A stretch of DNA of 31,061 bases from Chromera velia (Eukaryota; Sar; Chromeraceae). Below are positions 9,435-19,710 of the stretch, in pieces; position 1 is the stretch's first letter; every line of letters starts with the position of its first letter. The DNA is taken from positions 1-31,061 of the forward strand of contig JAHBMJ010001432.1 of assembly GCA_018398765.1 (NCBI GenBank), given 5' to 3'. The notes under the pieces were generated by a model. That model worked only from the letters and a program-made list of their open reading frames with translations. It had not been told where the DNA came from and did no database searches. The position numbers and the translations under genes are program-made.

Positions 9435-10447
9435 CCTCAGTCGAAGCGAATAGATCCAAGTCAGTAGCGAGAGAGGAAGGAATTGAGGGCACAGGACCGC
9501 AGGATCAAAAGATTGCGAGTCCGATCGAATTGGTGGAGCTCTGTACACACGAGACGAACAGTGGGAAAGAGGGCCCAGAGAGCCATGCAGCGAGGAATAA
9601 AATGCTGATTAGCCAAATGCTGAAGGAGGGTGATGGTGAGAAGAGGGGGAGGCGGCAATCTCGTCTGATGGAGTCAAAAAAGCTAGAGACGAAATAAGTT
9701 CTGCCGTCTCCTGCATGGTCACCATGGCCGTGGCCCCGGCCGTGCCGCGCCGCGTGCACGCGCGCGGCGGCGCGCATTTCGTGCCCCCGCCGGGCGCGCC
9801 GCCGCGAATGAAGTTCGAACCGTCTCTATAATCCGTCTCTCTGATATTCTCTGACTCAATATACACAAGATTACACAAGAGTGCAAGAGTCAATATTGCA
9901 CAAACTTCGAACATGTACGTCCGCTCGAACCTCCTAAGGTCTTCCATACAAGGTTTGCAAGTTGACGAGTTGTTTAGGGTACGTACGTATACTCTTAGAA
10001 ATCAGCAAGGTGTTTTCACGCTTTTCAGCTGACACTTTTCCTACGGCTGAGTGAGCGCTGTGTGGATTTTCTGAAGTCGTAGAGAAACCAGCTCGGCCGA
10101 GTTGGAGCCCATGGAGAAAATTTCTCTTTGCTCTCTCTGAATCTTCTTGGTGAGTCCTGTGAAGGTTCATGATTCGCATTTTCTCCTCGTTCAATATGAT
10201 CTCTACATATGCTGTCTTTCTTTTCCGTTCGTCTTTTCATTTGCAGAGACAGCAGTTAGATACCCAATCTTTTCTACCCGAGTTTCTTTTTTTCTTGTGC
10301 TCGGACTGTTTCCCCCAGCTTGTGCCTGTAAAGGTGCTGTCGCCCAGCCCCTCTTCCTGGTGGCCTTGGTTATTCTCGACCCTTTTTACCTCTTTGTGCC
10401 TGCAGCGATAGATTTCACGTGCAGTGCCCTTGAAGACGCAAGGGCAA
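9435..10447. promoter_or_regulatory. divergent intergenic region with GC-rich island
   Basis: About 1 kb between the starts of two divergent genes, so it should hold both promoters. A dense GC island at about 9725-9812 is full of CGCG/GGCGCGCC palindromes and stands out from its AT-richer flanks. On the plus strand a strong donor (TTG then GTGAGT, GT at 10150) followed by acceptors near 10250 and 10405 suggests a 5' UTR intron for the large gene. A nine-codon upstream ORF lies just before that donor (ATG 10111, TGA 10138-10140). A minus-strand ORF at 9609-9947 starts with ATG and has a hydrophobic segment (CAILTLALLCNLVYI), but I cannot show it is real. Confidence 0.45.
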
Positions 10448-11390
10448 ATGGAAGAACCAGCCCAGGCACAGGGGAGTGATTCCGCTCCCATTTTTCCTCT
10501 CCCTCAAGAGAAACTTTTGGGGGAGCACTCAAATGGAAATGATGTCATGGAGGGCTCCGCTTCTTCCCAACAAGTGGTGGGATCCGAGGGCCCCGGCATC
10601 CCTCCTACAGGCATCAACGAAGCCCCTCTTGGGGGCCCCGGCATGCCCCCTTCCCACGTGAGAGCAAACCTTGCCCGTGTCCCCTACCAGATAGAAGATC
10701 TTGTGGACCCCTTTCCGCTTGGTCCGGTTCCGCCTAAGAAGAAGGAGAAATCGGAAGATGGAACGGTCCCGGTTGGAGGGGAGTCTGGGAAAGGGAAACG
10801 GAAGGGGGGGAAGAAAGGGAAGAAGCAGGAGCAGGAAAAGGGGAAGCAGGAGCAGGAAAAGGGGAAGGGGAAGGGGAAGGCCCCCGCGAAGGGAAAGAAA
10901 GAAACGAAAAACACAAAACAACAGCAGCAGAAGGAACCGGAGAAGGTCGTGCCGAAAAAACAACGCGACAGAATGGAACTTTTCTGGGGGAGACACCTCC
11001 CCCGCATTCACGTACGTGACGAATGGTTTGCCACGGTTACCTTTGCGAAGAGATTTCGGAAGGATCCGAGGTCCTTGTCATCGTTGCTGATCGTCCTTTC
11101 GGATGTTGAGAAAACCCTCCGGCCGTGGCAATACAATTTGAGGAGGGAGAACGCTGCGCATTGTCCCGGCCCCCTCGGGCAGGTGCTTCCTCCGATTTAC
11201 GATCCTGTGGTGTGTGGGGACGATCGGATCAAAGACCTGGGGGGGTATGACTTCCAGTCCGCCGCAGCAGTGTTTGACGGTACGTGGCTGACGGGCAAGC
11301 TCCTTGACAGTATGAAGTGGGGCCAGGATCCGTTCTTCATCAGGAGACTAGTCAGTTGCGGTATGAGCCGGGTCCTCGGGATGGCCAGAG
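10448..11390 (+). CDS. exon 1 of the large gene
   Basis: Starts at ATG 10448 (MEEPAQAQGSD), the first in-frame ATG after an in-frame TAG at 10409. Residues 1-85 are Pro/Gly-rich; about 100-175 are a Lys/Glu/Gln tract. The last 140 residues look folded (FWGRHLPRIHVRDEWFATVT, GYDFQSAAAVFDGTWL) and may be the best region for homology search. It ends at a GTACGT donor followed by a (GT)n run. Confidence 0.65.
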
Positions 11391-11396
11391 GTACGT

Positions 11397-11434
<38 letters not shown>

Positions 11435-14400
11435 ATAGATGCATTGACAAATCGTTGCACAGTTGCAGAAAAGAAGAAAAAGCGAGACAGTGAGAGGTGC
11501 GGGAAGGAGAGAGAAAGCTGATGAGAAGAAAGCAATGGCTGCGGGAGGTAGACAGAAGGAGACCGACGACAAAGAAGAAAATTGGAAAGGGGGGTCGACT
11601 TGTTGACGGAACACTCTGCCGCTCTTTCAATGACAAGACAGATAGGGAAAGCGAAAGGGAACGAAGGCACATACACACGCGCGCACGCGCGCGCGCGTTC
11701 TTTCTGAAAATGTTTGGAGGGGCATTTCTTGTCCTCTGCTCTTTTGATTATTGTGCCTCTTCTGTCGCCACTCTCATTTTGTGCGATTCGGGGATTTCCC
11801 CTCTCCTCTCCTCTCCTCTCCTCTCCTCTCCCCTTCTGGTTTCTGCAGCTCTGCTTGCACCTGAGGAGAACTCAGACGAAGATGAAGACATGAACATGGA
11901 AGGCGACCCGAAACTTGCCCGCGACCGACTCCGAGACGATGTCGAGCTCCTGTCCAGCCTCCTCCAAGACCTCCAGTTGTGCGAGGCCAGGGAGAATAAG
12001 GGGGAAGCGGGTGTGAAGGGGAAGGAAGAGAAGATTGCAAAGGAAGGGGAGGTCCTGGCAGAAGTAGCAGATGTTCTCATGGAAGGAGAGGAGAGGAAGG
12101 AGCAACAGGAAGCGAAGGCCCCCCCTTCCGTTTCTGCAACTTCGTGGAAGGAGGTGGAGGACAAGTTCGGCCTGGTCTCTGCCCCCTACCGACCCTCGGC
12201 GTCTTCTCAAGAGCTCCTAGACTGTCTGCAGGAAGCGAGGGCTTATCTGGACGAGGAGCGTGTCAACCTATGTTCTGAACTGTTGCAAGAGATCATGAAA
12301 CAGCCTGCAGAGGAAGACGAAGAGATGATGGACGTGTGGGAAAGAGAGAGAGAGAAAGATCGCAAGAGAATGGACCGGGTCGGTTTGGGTATTTGAGTGA
12401 GACCGAAGGAGGTGTTGCTAGCAGAGAATCGAAAGAACCTTCGGTGATTCTAGCTTTTCTTTTCAATTGCGTTGCTTACACGCAGTGCTTGTTTTTCTTT
12501 TCTCTTCTTTCGTTCACCGCACTTCCTGCCTGTCCTGTTGTAAGTAACTGTTTCCAGCTTGGCCTCCTTTTGATTGTGAAGTAAGTCACCTGGCTGCTTC
12601 CGTATCACTACCGTTGCCATATCCGACACTTTTTTGGAAGCACAACGTTCATCTTTTTTTTTTTTCGCCATGCTTCCATCGGATTTGAGACTTTCTTCCT
12701 GGCTGTGTTGCGTGTTGCAGATCTACGCGATCCTCCAACAGATTCTCGACATGGCCGGGACTGGGGGGGGGCGTGGGGGGACGGAGGTGGGGTTCCGTGC
12801 CTTTAAGCGTATCTATCTGCTCTTGTGGGATAGAGAGGTGCGCAGGGAGTGGGAGGGGATAGAAGAAAACCCCCTGAGCGTGGGAGAGGCGACCAGGCTG
12901 GAGGCCCTCTTGAACGGCGCCATCGAGGAGGAGCTGTCGAAAGTGCCCCCGGAGCTGCCGGCAGGAGCAGCAGAGGCGGGGAGTGAGACAGAGTTTTCAA
13001 TGGTTGGTTGGTGCCTGCATGTGAGACTGGCTGTTTTGTATCGTCCCTCCTCGATGCGCATAAATCAATGTTTTGTACTTGTCTGCCGATTTTCCTGCGC
13101 TTCTTCCCTCTTTGGCTTCGTTTTTAGCTGCAGTGGGAAGAAAGCGCATCGCTTCTTTGCCGCCAGAGCTCATCTTACGCGAAGCTTGCAAGGGAGGGAC
13201 CGCAATCGATCCTTTAGCCTGAAGGATTCTCTTGTCTTGCCGAGTCCTTATTTTGATATTTGAAAGCTGTCCGACTGGATTTTCGTCAGAGGGAGTCGTT
13301 CCAAACGAAAACAGAAGTCGGCTGTCAGTTCTCTGAGGCGGCTTGTCTTGTTCTATTTCCCCCCTTTTTGGAGTGCAAACGTACAGTGGTAACCCTCCTT
13401 CTGTTTGTGTTACCATGTTTCTGTCCCTTGCAGGATAGACTGTTTGTAGCCCTCTTTGATCAGAACAGGGACGTTCGGCAAACCGTCAGACTTCTCAATG
13501 AGCTCTTCAGAGAAGGCGAGGAGGAGGAAAAAGAGAAGATCGACAGAGCTCTGGAGGTGGTGAGAGACCCCATTGAGTATCTGGTGGAAGTGCTTGAGGA
13601 ACAGCGGTTGAAGAAGGAAGAGGGGGTACGAGTCGAAAGGGACACAGACAGAGAGGCGACAGGGCAGACGGAGGAAGAAACGCTGCTGCAGAAAAATCCG
13701 GTGAGGCAAAGAGACTCCTTGAGAAAAGTGGTGTTTCTTCCATTTCTTTCCTCTTAGTGAAGCAGACACCGATTAGTCTGTCGAGATCGCCAGACCATTC
13801 GTTTACCTACAGAGACTGTTCAGAGGCGAAGCGCGTTTCAGTCTTTCATGTGGCTACGCAGTTTCTTCTCTGAAAGGTTGTGCCGTGACTTGGACCTTTT
13901 GCTTTTGTGCATCTGTGTCCATGTTGTTTTCATCCATCCAGCGATCCTCTCCCCCATCCCCTCTCTCTCGTCTTTTCTGGTGCTTACTTGCAGGTGCGGG
14001 TGCCTGAACAGCACGAGCTCGCTGTGAGCCGATGGGTTCTTCCTCCCGCAGCTGATGTGCGTCGGGGTGACGGCAGCAGAAGTTCTTCTTCGTGTACGGC
14101 GTCGGGTCGGGGGACCTTCAGCCAGCGGATCGCTCGTCGTCTTCTGAAGGCTGTCCGTGGACGCCCTTCCTCTGCTTCTGCGTCTGCTTCTGGGCAGTCT
14201 CGGCCCAGAGAGCCCCGGCAGGGCCTGGCAGCTGAGGTGGCAGCTGCGGAGGCTCGGGCTGAGCAGGCTGTAGCTGTCGCATCGGATGTTTTGATGGAGG
14301 GCAATGGAGGGGCAGGGGGAGAGGGAGACGGAGTGGCTCCTCTCGCACCCGTCGCTGAGGATGCAGAAGCCGCGATTTCCAGTCACGCCGGTGCAGAAGG

Positions 14401-15059
14401 TGCTGCTGCGGCCGCAGCTGCATCTGGACCGGATGTCCCCATGGGGGGGGATGCCGCCCCCCCCAAGGTCCCAGAGGGGAGCGGCAATTGTGCGGCCCCC
14501 GCTGTGCCTCCTCTCAGCAAGATGGGACGGAAGGCGAAGAAGCTGTCTCTTTGTGAGCTCCTCTTCGAACATTTCGGAGATGAGGAAGACAAAGACAAGA
14601 AGAGGACTGTGGATTCCAATGAGAAGCTGGGTGTCTCAGGAATGGGAACGGTCGGTGCCTGCACGCATGTGTGTATGGATGGATGCATGTGGTGGGTGTA
14701 CCTGGTGCGAGGTCGGGTTTCAGTTGATTTGCTGTCCTTCACTGTGGCTGTATGAAGGACGGGTGTGGTCACGGGAACGGATTGATTCCCAACTTTTTCT
14801 TACTGCGTTTGGGGTTGTTGCAGCAGAAGCTCCATACGGCATGCATGCAGATCGGCGGCACGAAATGCATTGCAGCAAATGGTCACAACTCTGAGCATAG
14901 ATGCTTGCGTGAACATGCTGGAAGAGGGGGGGGGGGTGTCTTCAAGGGAAGATAAAAAGAGGGAAACCAGCAAATCTGCTCAAATCCGCGATCTGGTGGC
15001 TGTCTGTGTGACTGTGTGTCTCTCTGTTTGTCAAGAAAAGGAGGGAAAGAAACCATATA

Positions 15060-15094
<35 letters not shown>

Positions 15095-15251
15095 GGTGCA
15101 TGCATGTGCAGGCTCTGGAGAGGAGACGAACAGAGAAGATGGACTGGCGGAGAATTTTTGGTCACAGAATGCCGGACCCGTTCCTTCCCGGACTCTACTG
15201 CGAAGACGAGGGGATGAACGCTGTGGATGTCAGTCGTCTCTCTCTCTCCCC

Positions 15252-15284
<33 letters not shown>

Positions 15285-15456
15285 TGTGTGTAGCGTGTGC
15301 CGATCACTCAGGTCTGCCTGTAGGCTGTGCATGTCTGTACCTGTCTCTTTCCCTCGAGTCCTGGGGACCTTCAGCGTTTTTCTGTGCTTCTGTTTGTTTG
15401 TTGAGTCCCCTTCTCAGCTGAGAAGACGAGGGGATGAACGCTGTGGATGTCAGTCG

Positions 15457-15524
<68 letters not shown>

Positions 15525-18500
15525 GTGTGTGCCGATCACTTAGGTCTGCCTGTAGGCTGTGCATGTCTGTACCTGTCTCTTTCCCTCGAGTCCTGGGGAC
15601 CTTCAGCGTTTTTCTGTGCTTCTGTTTGTTTGTTGAGTCCCCTTCTCAGCTGAGAAGACGAAGGAAGACACGCTTGCTTGTTGCAAAACTCTTCCTCCTC
15701 CTCTTTGTTTGTTTGCCTTCGATCAGTATGTCGCGGCGCGTCTCAACTTTGCTCGCCATGCCAGGGAGTTCCTCCGAGACGGCGACCTGTATGGTAAACG
15801 GGGGTCGGAGACAGCGCGGCGCCTTTTGGCCGCAAAGCTCAAAGAGCCGCCTGAGGAGGAGGAGGAGAGTGAGCTGGAGGAGGATGTGAAGGAGCTGGCA
15901 GTAGTGGAACCGGAGGGGAGGAGTGGGGGGTGGAGGGTCACTGTAGTGGAGGGGGGGAGACGGGAGTGGGTGCCGGAGGAGGGGATATTGGAAACCGGAA
16001 GGCGGGAGTGGCTGGCGGCAGATGTGGAAAAAGAAAAAGAAGAAGAAGAGGAGGAAGAACCGGTGGTTCACAAGAGCAAAAGGGCGAGACGAGGGCCAAC
16101 GGGAAATGAGAACGATGGGGAGAAAGAACAGGTCCCTCAAGCAAAGGCAAAGGCAAAGGCAAGAGGGCAAAAAGGGGGCAGAAAAGCAGAAGAGGAGGAA
16201 GGAGAAGATGACAACACAAAACAGAAAAGAGGGAAGCCGAGGGGAAAAGCGAAAGCGGAGGCAAAGCCGAAGGCAGAGGCGAAAGCAAGGGGAAGACGCC
16301 GGAAGAAAGGAGAAGAAGAAGAAGAAGAAGAGGAAGAGAAGGAGGAGCCCCAAATGAGTGAAAGAGAGAAAAAGTGGAGGATGAAGGAGGAAAAGGAAAG
16401 AGAGAAAAGGGAAAAAGAGAAACGAGAAGAGGAGGAAATACGAAGACAGGCCCTAAAGGAGGAAGCGATCCGACAGAAGAAAAAGGAATTCAAGGACAGA
16501 TTTGCGAATTTCAAAAAGGAAAGGAACAAGGAGAGAGACAGAGCTCTTCGTCTTTTGGAGAAAAAACCAAAGCCGCCTGTCTGTTCTCAGTCCGACACTA
16601 AGGCAGACTTCCGCTACCGCTCTCTAGCGGCCCCTGAAGGCTCTTCACTCGAAGAAATGCTATATGGCGTCTCCCTCGCAGATCGGGTGTCAACCCAGTT
16701 TCCAAAAGGGGATGTTGATGACTTCATGTTGTTGTACCGTGAGAAAGAGAGGCGTCGGAAAGAGAGGCAGAGGATCTTGGCGGAGGAGGCACAGCGAAAG
16801 AGAGAAGAGAAGGCAAGAAAAAGGAAGCCTCCGAGAGGTAAGAAAAGAACAAAGCAGCAACAAGTAAAAGAAGAACCCCAGGCAGATGCCCCCCCCCCAA
16901 TGCCAGAGCCAGACGCCGTGATAGACCCGGTTGAACAGAGAGAGACTGGACCCGATGATGGATCCACGGATCCCCCTTCTCCCCCTTCCCATCCCTGTGT
17001 GATCATCGACCCTTTCCGACAGCGGACCTGGTTAGCCGATAGACGAACAGATCTCTTCGCCCCCAAATCCCCCCCCACATCCAACAAAGGTGCATCTGCG
17101 TCCGCATCAGGGGCTGCTGCTTCCTCTTCCGCTTCTGCTTCCGCCTCCGCTTCAGCCTCTGCAGGCAGGGGTAAGAAGTCTCGCCCAGGTGCAACAAAGG
17201 CCGCCCCCCCTCCTTGCATCCCCAAGATCAAGGCAGAAGAAAAAAGTTCATCTGCAAAGGCAAAAACCTCCGAAGTTGGCATGACCGCCTCGCAACCGGC
17301 AGCTTCTGCGGGAGGGGACAAGGTGGGAGAGCGCGCAACGGGGAAGAAGCCAGGGGCCCCGGCGAAAAAGAAAGTGTCCAAAGCCTTTCTGTGCTTTGTG
17401 GAGCGCGCACATGCCAAGGCAGAGAAAAGGGCTCGGGAAGCCAGTTCCTCGAATTCGTCACGACCCGCACCGCCAAGGCCAGCACCCGCACCTCCACCTG
17501 CAGCGGCGGCTGCAGCGGCAGCAGCACCTCCGCGACGGCCAGCAGCTGCAGCTGCAGCGCCGCCACCGAAACCTGCACCCGCAGCAGCTGCAGCCCCCCT
17601 TCCTCCCCAGAACCTAGCGGCAGACTTAGAGAAACAGAAAGAGAGAGAAAGAGAAAGGGAGAGAAGAAGAGACCCCGCGATGTTCCAGCTGCGTCAGATC
17701 CGCCTCTTCCAGGACAAGCGGAGAATCAAAGAGGACCAGCCAGAGCGGCAGAACAGAGAAGGGAGGGTGTACATGGGCAATATTCCGATACCTGTCGCTG
17801 CGAAGGAGAACGCAGCCACGGCATGTAGTCGGAGGGTGGATGCGGCACAAAGGATTGCAGTCAGTCAGTCAGTCGGTTGGTTGGTTGGTCCCTCGTTCAG
17901 CTGGTTGTGCGGTCGGTTGCTTCATTCCTTCCTTCCTTGGTCGTCTGGCTGGATGGTTGGTCTATTGTGCAGTTGCTTGATAGGCTTGTATGAGTATTTG
18001 TTTGGGTGGCTAATCATCCTCTGGCCCTCACTGAAGAAGGAAGAGACTGGAAAAAAACAGTTGAGAGGGAAGATTTACAGAAGACCAACAGTGGGAGAAA
18101 TGGGGTCTGGGACAGCAGAAAAGCTGCTTTTTTTGTCTTGCCCCTCCATGCACACGTCTTTTGAATGGTCACTGAGCAACCTGGCAAGCAAATCCTCTCC
18201 AGCGTCAGCATCTCCCAGCCGCTGCCTCCGTCTCTGTCTGGACCCTTTGTGTTGTGTTTTGTTGTCTTTCGCTCTCCTCTCTGCCTCTCCCTCTCTCTCC
18301 CTCTGTCTCCCTCTCCTCTCTGCCTCTCCCTCTCTCCCTCTCCCTCTCCCAGCTTGCCATCAGATGCCCTGACGACCCAAACGGGTTCTCTGCCCTGGTT
18401 CCTGTGGACTCTGTCGAGGGTCTGTCTGTCTGTCTTGAGGGGGGGCATTACAGCTTGTGTGTCTGTGAATGTGTATTCTTTTTGGTCTGCGTTTGCGTGC

Positions 18501-18806
18501 ACGAGCGTGGGGTCTCTCTCTCTCTCTCTCTCTCTTCCTTGTCCTATCCTGTATTCACATATGCGATCGATGTGTCTTTCCCTGCCCGCACGTCAGTGTC
18601 CGTGGAATCGTTCGCGTGCTTGAGTGTGAGAATACGTGTGTGCCTGCGCAACGTCCGTGCATATGCCCTTGTTTTCTTGAATTGTGTTCTCATATGCAGT
18701 CCTGGACCCTGATCTGAGAATGACGAAAACTCACGAAGCCATTGCCGACACAGACAGTCAGTTGGGTCCTTCGTTCGTTCAGAGAGTGAATGAGTCTCTT
18801 TCTGCG

Positions 18807-18840
<34 letters not shown>

Positions 18841-19710
18841 CTTTTTCTGTATGCATGAGAGAGAGAGAGATTGATGGAGAGCGGAGACGGCCAGTCGAAG
18901 CAACAGTGAGACACGGATAGAAAAGGGTGTTCTTCCTTCGGTTGTTATTGTTTGATTCATGTGTGCACACGTGAAGGAATTCTGTGCAGTTGAGAAAATG
19001 CGCACGAAAGCTAAAGGATGAAGTGGAGAGAGGTCCCACACTTTGGGTGCATTTCGGAGGAATTTCTCGTCTTTCCTTTTCTTGTGAGTGCAGTGCTCTC
19101 GAGGAACCTTCTGGCTTACCTCCCGTCTCTGGAGGACGCCTCCTGCATGGGGGGGTCCTTTGGGATTGCACGTCAGAAGGGCGAGGGGGGTTGGAGACGG
19201 TCTGAGTATGCCCGTGCCGAACATAGGCACTTCGAAGCATGCCTCAAAGGAGCGCACCATCCCACGAAGCAGGAAATAACCCGTCTGAATGAGTGGAGGA
19301 AAGTGCTGAACACCGTGCCGGAGGAGAAGAGACTGCGGGAGGTGCATCACATCGTCAGTGTGTCACAACAGAGAGCAAAGGCAGGCTACAGAGGGCAACG
19401 CATCTTCCCTCCCTCCCAGTCATTTCTCAACTTGAGGGCGCGCCGTGAGTGTAACCGTACCCGATACGAACAGCTCGTGCGTGTGCTGAGGAGCACGAGA
19501 CTTCGGGAAAAAGTCCAGAGAGAGAGACGGAGGCTGGAGAAGAGGGGGAGAAGGGCAAAGAGAAGGGCAGAGAGGAGGGCTGCTGCCAAAGAAAAAAATG
19601 AGGGGGCAGAAGAGGAGGGGAAGATTGCTGAGAAGGCCCCCACAGGCAATGAGACCAAGAAAGGGAAGGGGGGCAAAGCGGGAAGGAAAGGCAAGAAGAG
19701 AAAGGCATAA
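10448..19710 (+). CDS. large 11-exon gene, charged low-complexity protein
   Basis: Join model: 10448-11390, 11849-12378, 12721-13002, 13434-13700, 13994-14650, 14876-14935, 15112-15228, 15727-17859, 18353-18419, 18700-18756, 19094-19710. It totals 5,730 nt, 1,909 residues, stop TAA. Every intron is GT-AG and every junction keeps frame: intron 1 is phase 1, introns 2-8 are phase 0, introns 9-10 are phase 1. The short exon 6 is the least certain. The protein alternates conserved-looking segments with K/E-, A- and S-rich tracts, and has several KKKRK-like basic clusters that suggest a nuclear or nucleolar protein. The short pattern DVLMEG recurs (residues in exons 2 and 5). I recognise no domain family. 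It could be two adjacent genes wrongly joined; continuous phase agreement argues against that. Confidence 0.6.
11391..11848 (+). other. intron 1 with (GT)n and CTCTC repeats
   Basis: A (GT)n tract lies at about 11401-11431, a GCGCGC-rich alternating stretch at about 11675-11697, and a CCTCT pentanucleotide array at about 11800-11830 forms the pyrimidine tract before the TTTCTGCAG acceptor. Confidence 0.65.
11849..12378 (+). CDS. exon 2 of the large gene
   Basis: Acidic and helical (EENSDEDEDMNMEG, SLLQDLQLCEARE). It carries ADVLMEG, echoed in exon 5. The donor GTCGGT at 12379 is chosen because it alone restores phase 0 before the in-frame TGA at 12394. Confidence 0.55.
12721..13002 (+). CDS. 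exon 3 of the large gene
   Basis: 94 codons in phase 0 after GTGTTGCAG and before GTTGGT. It reads as a helical domain (IYAILQQILDM, FRAFKRIYLLLWDREVRREW). Confidence 0.6.
13434..13700 (+). CDS. exon 4 of the large gene
   Basis: 89 codons in phase 0 after CCCTTGCAG and before a strong GTGAGG donor. It is helical (DRLFVALFDQNRDVRQTVRL, then IEYLVEVLEEQRLKKEE). Exons 3 and 4 together resemble an alpha-helical repeat fold, which is an inference from pattern only. Confidence 0.65.
13994..14650 (+). CDS. exon 5 of the large gene
   Basis: 219 codons in phase 0 after CTTGCAG and before GTCGGT. It begins VRVPEQHELAVSRW, passes through a long Ala/Glu/Gly-rich tract with ASDVLMEG, and ends with a basic segment (KMGRKAKKLSLCELLFEHFG). 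Confidence 0.6.
14876..15228 (+). CDS. exons 6 and 7 of the large gene
   Basis: Exon 6 (14876-14935) is a tentative 20-codon exon ending in a glycine run; another acceptor at 14823 gives a different frame. Exon 7 (15112-15228) follows a (GT)n intron and encodes 39 residues (MDWRRIFGHRMPDPFLPGLY). Its 3' end and GTCAGT donor are duplicated downstream at 15422-15449. Confidence 0.45.
15202..15660 (+). repeat. tandem duplication across an exon-intron boundary
   Basis: Unit 1 (15202-15421, 220 bp) and unit 2 (15422-15653, 232 bp) are nearly identical apart from (CT)n(GT)n length and a few substitutions. A truncated third start, GAAGACGA, follows at 15654. Each unit contains the last 27 bases of exon 7, the GTCAGT donor and a pyrimidine/GT microsatellite. 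Confidence 0.95.
15727..17859 (+). CDS. exon 8 of the large gene
   Basis: The largest exon, 711 codons, phase 0 both ends (acceptor GATCAG, donor GTCAGT at 17860). In order it has a folded-looking start (YVAARLNFARHAREFLRDGD), long K/E-rich charged coiled-coil tracts, a conserved-looking core (SLEEMLYGVSLADRVSTQF, VDDFMLLYREKERRRKERQR), VIIDPFRQRTWLADRRTDLF, Ser/Ala and Pro/Ala runs, and a final basic helix ending near YMGNIPIPVAAKENAATA. The antisense strand is also open because of the repeats; it is not coding. Confidence 0.7.
17860..18352 (+). other. intron 8 with GGTT and CTCTCC repeats
   Basis: It begins with a (GTCA)n then (GGTT)n run directly at the donor and ends in a long CTCTCCCTCT pyrimidine tract before the CCCAG acceptor. 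The frame is open through the intron by chance, so exon 8 could be read too long by gene finders. Confidence 0.55.
18353..18756 (+). CDS. exons 9 and 10 of the large gene
   Basis: Exon 9 (18353-18419; LAIRCPDDPNGFSALVPVDS) ends at GTCTGT in phase 1. Exon 10 (18700-18756; LDPDLRMTKTHEAIADTD) follows CATATGCAG and ends at GTCAGT, again phase 1. The intron between them holds (CT)n at about 18510-18537. Both are short, and the joins rest on phase agreement. Confidence 0.5.
18800..18842. repeat. (GGCT)n microsatellite in intron 10
   Basis: Perfect tetranucleotide run in the last intron of the large gene, followed by a short (GA)n run near 18857. Confidence 0.95.
19094..19710 (+). CDS. exon 11 (last) of the large gene
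   Basis: Enters in phase 1 after GTGAGTGCAG and ends at TAA 19708-19710. It encodes about 205 residues: a folded-looking part (LLAYLPSLEDASCMGGSFGI, FEACLKGAHHPTKQEITRLN, SQSFLNLRARRECNRTRYEQ) followed by an Arg/Lys/Glu-rich helix and a KKGKGGKAGRKGKKRKA-type basic tail, typical of nucleic-acid-binding or nucleolar proteins. Confidence 0.65.

Noticed and set aside
15646-17417. Long antisense ORFs opposite exon 8
   Set aside because: They mirror K/E- and A-rich codons and give Leu/Phe/Ser runs. The sense strand has phase-consistent splice sites and a continuous frame.
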